Shown here: positions 6,282 to 8,632 of the stretch, in pieces
How the letters are laid out: every line of letters begins with the position of its first letter
Position numbering within the stretch: position 1 is the first letter of the stretch
Assembly: GCA_030691225.1 (NCBI GenBank)
Contig: JAUYES010000354.1
Coordinates: forward strand, 1 to 8,632
Length of the DNA: 8,632 nucleotides
Direction of reading: 5' to 3'
From: Holophaga sp.
Lineage (GTDB): Bacteria > Acidobacteriota > Holophagae > Holophagales > Holophagaceae
Position numbers and translations under genes: made by a program
Notes under the pieces: generated by a model
What the model saw: the letters and a program-made list of their open reading frames with translations, nothing else
Databases searched by the model: none
What the model was told of the DNA's origin: nothing

Positions 6282-6726
6282 ACAGGTTTTCTAAGTCATC
6301 GCCCAGCTTGCGCGTGAGTTCCTCTGCTATCTCCAGCACCTCCCGGATTTCCTCTTCAAGGATGTTGTCCAGATGAATGCCGCAGGCGACACAGACCGTG
6401 GTGCCGAAGCGAGAAGAAAGGAGGGCGGCTAGATTTTGCGCCAACTCACCTTCCCGATGCTGCGGGAGCGTCAGAACCGTGGGTGAGGTCGAGGCTTGAC
6501 CCAGGGCCACGGCGCCAATGTGGGGGCGATCTCCGCCCGAAAGGGTGACGCAGAGGTCCTGCCCCATGAAGAGCGCGGTCATACGGAGGTGGATGCGGCC
6601 TCGGTGGGCTTCCAGGTGGATCACATGGTTGGAAGATCCCGAAGGCCGTACTGGCAGACTTTCGCCGCAGCTTTCTCGGCATCGCTTTCGCGATACCCGA
6701 GATGCTGTTTTTGCAGGGTTGTTCAT
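6280..6726 (-). CDS. Small protein with LpdD-like (PAC-type chaperone) domain
   Basis: Residues about 35-148 resemble a small family that includes LpdD, encoded with the UbiD-type gallate decarboxylase of Lactobacillus plantarum and proposed to help with prenylated flavin. This recognition is from memory of three conserved blocks: GGDRPHIGAVAL (about 69-80), TLPQHRE...LA (about 91-101) and GIHLDNI..EEI (about 120-130). No UbiD or UbiX gene is in the window, so its role here is open. The start is ambiguous. ATG 6726 overlaps the upstream TGA as ATGA and is annotated here, giving 148 residues. The first 34 residues, rich in Arg and Ser, look like an out-of-frame reading of a decayed zinc-ribbon copy. 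GTG 6624 starts exactly at the domain, gives 114 residues, and overlaps another TGA as GTGA. Neither start has a clear SD, so both would rely on coupling to the upstream gene. Confidence 0.72.
   Translation of the reverse strand: MNNPAKTASRVSRKRCRESCGESLPVRPSGSSNHVIHLEAHRGRIHLRMTALFMGQDLCVTLSGGDRPHIGAVALGQASTSPTVLTLPQHREGELAQNLAALLSSRFGTTVCVACGIHLDNILEEEIREVLEIAEELTRKLGDDLENL
6631..6678. repeat. Tandem duplicate, copy 2 (diverged)
   Basis: This stretch is a diverged copy of 6736-6783, offset by 105 bases (35 codons, frame kept). Over the first 44 positions, 35 are identical by eye, including GGAAGATCCCGA and CAGACTTT. It encodes the decayed ribbon end on the minus strand. Outside this stretch similarity fades. 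Confidence 0.7.
6675..6701 (-). repeat. 27-base GAAA-tetraloop hairpin in the gene junction
   Basis: On the minus strand CTCGG (6701-6697) pairs with CCGAG (6679-6675), and TATCGC (6695-6690) pairs with GCGATG (6685-6680) with one G.T wobble. There is one bulged G (6696) and a GAAA loop (6689-6686). That is 11 pairs with a GNRA tetraloop. It occupies exactly the half of the duplicated ribbon that no longer matches copy 1. No T-run follows, so it is not a terminator. Confidence 0.55.
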
Positions 6727-7130
6727 ACGGAGGGTGGAAGATCCCGACCACAGTAGCGACAGACTTTGGCCGCCGCTTTGATCGTTTCGGCGCAAAAGGG
6801 GCAGACTTGGGAGGGGCCTTCGCTGGGTGGCTTCAGGTGCTCACTCTGGGCGCTTTCGATGAGCTCCTTGATCCGCAACGCATGTTTCTTCTTATGTCCG
6901 TGGCTCGTGATGGAATCCGTGCCACCGGTGGATTCGATCAGGATATCGGACCAGAAAAAACCCGTGTCGATGCGCACGCTGGCGACTCGCTGGAGATGAA
7001 TGCTCATTTCGTTCTTGGTGAACCATGCGCGCTTGCGGCGCACCACGGCGCTTTCATTGACTTCGATCACCGTGGGAAACAGGCGATTGCCTTTGGTCCA
7101 GCGGCTGGCTTTGAAAAATTCGGTGGGCAT
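6723..7130 (-). CDS. Bacterial PH-like domain protein with C-terminal zinc ribbon
   Basis: A 135-residue protein of unknown function. Residues about 10-95 have the pattern of short bacterial PH-like domains: alternating hydrophobic strands, a middle block with Ile-His-Leu-Gln-Arg-Val-Ala-Ser-Val (44-52), Gly-Phe-Phe-Trp (57-60), and a C-terminal helix (about 83-95). A linker leads to a zinc ribbon with Cys110, Cys113, Cys124 and Cys127 (CPFC...CRYC, ten residues between pairs), a form often found at protein ends. No signal peptide or membrane segment is seen. The ATG at 7130 has GGAGG five bases upstream. An in-frame upstream ATG at 7172 and a longer extension exist, but they read into repeat-like DNA and lack this SD. 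The stop overlaps the ATG of the LpdD-like gene by four bases (ATGA). The family is a fold-level guess; the ribbon is certain. Confidence 0.8.
   Translation of the reverse strand: MPTEFFKASRWTKGNRLFPTVIEVNESAVVRRKRAWFTKNEMSIHLQRVASVRIDTGFFWSDILIESTGGTDSITSHGHKKKHALRIKELIESAQSEHLKPPSEGPSQVCPFCAETIKAAAKVCRYCGRDLPPSV
6736..6783. repeat. Tandem duplicate, copy 1 (intact zinc-ribbon end)
   Basis: This is the parent-like copy of the 105-base-offset duplication. On the minus strand it encodes residues Ile117 to Pro132 of the intact zinc ribbon. See copy 2 at 6631-6678 for the alignment. Confidence 0.7.
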
Positions 7131-7135
7131 GATGA

Positions 7136-7140
7136 CCTCC
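7136..7140 (-). promoter_or_regulatory. Ribosome binding site of the PH-ribbon gene
   Basis: GGAGG on the minus strand, five bases before the ATG at 7130. It decides that start over the in-frame ATG at 7172. Confidence 0.75.
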
Positions 7141-7160
7141 GGTACCAGATTACCCGGCGT

Positions 7161-7190
7161 ATCGGTGTTCATCTGCGTTGATCCGCGTTC
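7161..7190. repeat. Probable fragment of a dispersed intergenic repeat
   Basis: On the minus strand this reads AACGCGGATCAACGCAGATG and then AACACCGAT. From memory, such strings (encoding NADQR.STQMNTD-like peptides when misread as genes) recur between genes in many environmental bacterial genomes. Only one copy is visible in this window, so the repeat status rests on recall, not on an internal comparison. Confidence 0.4.
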
Positions 7191-7222
7191 TCGTCCTTTT
7201 TTACACGCCGACAAACGCGGAT
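7181..7222. repeat. 9-base inverted repeat in the divergent spacer before hrpB
   Basis: ATCCGCGTT (7181-7189) and AACGCGGAT (7214-7222) are perfect 9-base inverted arms separated by 24 bases that include a T6 run (7197-7202). They lie between the divergent PH-ribbon and hrpB genes. They may be an operator, or two opposed fragments of the repeat-like sequence. A weak TTTACA (7200-7205) and TATCTC (7222-7227) pair, 16 bases apart, could be an hrpB promoter. Confidence 0.4.
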
Positions 7223-7248
7223 ATCTCGCTTAATGCGATTCTGGAAGC

Positions 7249-8632
7249 ATGCTGATACCCCTTCCCATCGACCCGCACTTGCCGCGCATGGTGGAGATCC
7301 TGCGCGCAGGGCGAAATCTCGTGCTGACAGCCGAACCCGGTGCCGGGAAAACCACGCGCGTACCAAGGGCCTTGTTGGATGCGGGATTATTGGCCAGTGG
7401 CGAATGCTGGGTGCTGGAGCCACGGCGGTTGGCCGCACGCCTTGCGGCGGCGCGGGTGGCTGAGGAACTCGGTGAAGAACTGGGTCAGCGCGTGGGCTAC
7501 GCCGTGCGCTTCGAACAAAAGGTTTCGAAGGCCACGCGCATTCGCTTTGTGACCGAGGGCCTGCTCCTGCGTCGGCTGCAGGAGGATCCGCAGTTGCGCG
7601 GTATCGGTACGGTCATCCTGGATGAATTTCACGAGCGTCATCTGCACACCGATTTAGCACTCACCCTGCTGCGGCGACTTCAACGGGAATCTCGTCCCGA
7701 GCTGCGGCTGGTGGTCATGAGCGCGACTCTGGAAGCGGGTCCGGTGCAGGCTTTTTTGGATGCGGAATTTTTGCAAAGTGAAGGCCGAGTCCATCCGGTT
7801 GAGCTTCGCCATTTGCCGCGTCCCGATGATCGCCCCTTAGGAATGCAAGTGGCATCGGCACTGGAGCAAAGCCTGGGAGAAGGCAAGAGCGGGCACACCC
7901 TGATCTTCCTGCCTGGAGCCGCCGAAATTCGTGCCTGTGAGCGAGCTCTTGCGCCCCTGGTGGACCGGTACGGGTTCAAGCTTTTGCCGCTCCATGGAAG
8001 CCTTTCGTTTGAAGCCCAGAAGGCCGCGGTGGCGCCGTCGGAGCAATCGAAGATTCTGCTCAGCACCAATGTGGCGGAGAGTAGCGTCACCATCGACGGG
8101 GTTTCTAGAGTCATCGATTCGGGCCTGGGACGTGAGGCGGTGCACTCGCCCTGGTCGGGGCTTTCGGGGCTGCGAACTCAGCGCATCAGCCAGGCGCGCT
8201 GCGTGCAGCGGGCGGGTCGGGCGGGTCGCCAGGGGCCTGGGCTTTGTTTGAGGCTCTTTACGGAGGCCGATTTTCAAGCGCGTGCGGCCTTCGATGTGCC
8301 CGAACTTCGGCGCTCGGATTTGGTGGAGGCTCTGCTGGCCTTGCATGGCTTGGGTATTGCCGAGCCAGGCCACTTGAATTGGTTTGAAGCGCCACCGGCC
8401 GAAGCCTTGGAGGCTGCCGAAAAGTTGCTTCAGCGCCTAGGAGCCTTGGATGATGGTCGCTTGAACCCCATTGGTTTGCGGATGGCGCGCTTGCCCTTGC
8501 ACCCCCGGTTGGCCCGGTTGGTGGTGGCGGGTGAAGAACTCGGCATTCCCGAACTCGCTCGCCTGGCGGCGGCACTGCTGGAAACGGGAGATCTTCAAGC
8601 ACGGAACAACTTGGGGCCGCGCGGCAACCCCG
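7249..8632 (+). CDS. hrpB: ATP-dependent helicase HrpB (cut by the right edge)
   Basis: HrpB is a DEAH-box superfamily 2 RNA-helicase-like protein, common in Proteobacteria and relatives; its cellular job is poorly defined. The 461 codons visible cover both RecA-like domains and the start of the C-terminal region. Motifs in order are Walker A EPGAGKTT (29-36), motif Ia LEPRRLAAR (56-64), motif II DEFHER (125-130, the HrpB-specific form), motif III SAT (158-160), motif V STNVAESSVTID (near 281), and motif VI QRAGRAGR (320-327). Family members have about 800-830 residues, so some 40 percent is missing to the right. The ATG at 7249 is preceded only by a weak GGAAG, but the N terminus (LPIDPHLPRMVEILRAGRN) matches the usual HrpB beginning. 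It is divergent from the PH-ribbon gene over a 118-base spacer. Confidence 0.96.
   Translation, partial: MLIPLPIDPHLPRMVEILRAGRNLVLTAEPGAGKTTRVPRALLDAGLLASGECWVLEPRRLAARLAAARVAEELGEELGQRVGYAVRFEQKVSKATRIRFVTEGLLLRRLQEDPQLRGIGTVILDEFHERHLHTDLALTLLRRLQRESRPELRLVVMSATLEAGPVQAFLDAEFLQSEGRVHPVELRHLPRPDDRPLGMQVASALEQSLGEGKSGHTLIFLPGAAEIRACERALAPLVDRYGFKLLPLHGSLSFEAQKAAVAPSEQSKILLSTNVAESSVTIDGVSRVIDSGLGREAVHSPWSGLSGLRTQRISQARCVQRAGRAGRQGPGLCLRLFTEADFQARAAFDVPELRRSDLVEALLALHGLGIAEPGHLNWFEAPPAEALEAAEKLLQRLGALDDGRLNPIGLRMARLPLHPRLARLVVAGEELGIPELARLAAALLETGDLQARNNLGPRGNP

Larger units (their letters stand above)
6621..6722 (-). pseudogene. Decayed second zinc ribbon in frame after the PH-ribbon stop
   Basis: Directly behind the TGA at 6725-6723, the same frame stays open for 33 codons to another TGA (6623-6621) and reads ...EKAAAKVCQYGLRDLPTM. 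This mirrors the end of the intact ribbon, IKAAAKVCRYCGRDLPPSV. The relic keeps only one of the four zinc cysteines: the last is lost and the first CxxC pair is replaced. It overlaps the N-terminal part of the LpdD-like reading frame in a different frame. It could be a broken former extension of the upstream protein or a tandem duplication relic. Confidence 0.55.

Noticed and set aside
6727..6795. Longer start of the LpdD-like protein at 6795
   Set aside because: This would overlap the intact zinc-ribbon coding sequence by over 70 bases; the added residues resemble nothing and the ATGA junction is simpler.
7131..7214. Upstream extension of the PH-ribbon protein (starts at 7172 or 7214)
   Set aside because: The ATG at 7130 has a GGAGG at ideal distance, while the extension reads repeat-like DNA.
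7837..8373. 178-codon minus-strand open frame inside hrpB
   Set aside because: Antisense of the conserved helicase motifs V and VI; composition rich in Arg, Pro and Ser as expected for a shadow.
1..8632. CRISPR array, phage genes, insertion sequence or tRNA
   Set aside because: No regularly spaced repeats, transposase or integrase motifs, or tRNA cloverleaf seen on reading both strands.

Overview
The window is ordinary bacterial chromosome, densely coded on both strands, fairly GC-rich, with no sign of phage, plasmid, CRISPR, rRNA or tRNA. The gene set (an MglA-type small GTPase, an FHA-RDD membrane protein, a NatA/NatB-type exporter and HrpB) suggests a Gram-negative, environmental, possibly gliding or twitching organism. 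Acidobacteriota (Holophaga/Geothrix group) or Myxococcota would fit, but this is inference from protein flavour only and no marker gene settles it.

Layout. Bases 1-565 (minus) hold the N-terminal 188 codons of glutamyl-tRNA synthetase, which runs off the left edge. Upstream on the same strand, 613-1497 is an MglA-like GTPase with an unusual acidic C-terminal tail of about 97 residues. It is divergent from an FHA-RDD membrane protein (1672-2703, plus). That gene converges on ssb (2769-3218, minus) over a perfect palindromic, probably bidirectional terminator. Divergent from ssb is a PuuD-like class I glutamine-amidotransferase-fold hydrolase (3291-4040, plus). It is followed by a two-gene ABC exporter of NatA/NatB type (4099-5070 and 5049-6227) whose genes overlap by 22 bases.

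Bases 6246-7130 (minus) carry a small two-gene unit: a bacterial-PH-like domain with a C-terminal zinc ribbon, then a small protein resembling the LpdD-like (proposed prenyl-flavin chaperone) family, closed by a terminator whose stem starts inside the stop codon. The junction between the two genes is the oddest stretch in the window. It contains a second, decayed copy of the zinc-ribbon end, in frame behind the stop codon, with its missing half occupied by a 27-base GAAA-tetraloop hairpin, and two alternative stop/start overlaps (ATGA and GTGA) 102 bases apart. Divergent from this unit, hrpB (7249 to the right edge, plus) encodes the DEAH-box helicase HrpB. The divergent spacer holds a 9-base inverted repeat and sequence resembling a dispersed genomic repeat.

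Most genes are housekeeping or accessory loci without an obvious shared pathway. I found no convincing new multi-gene system. The best leads are the PH-ribbon/LpdD-like unit with its duplicated junction, the tailed MglA, and a hairpin that may mask the gltX ribosome binding site.
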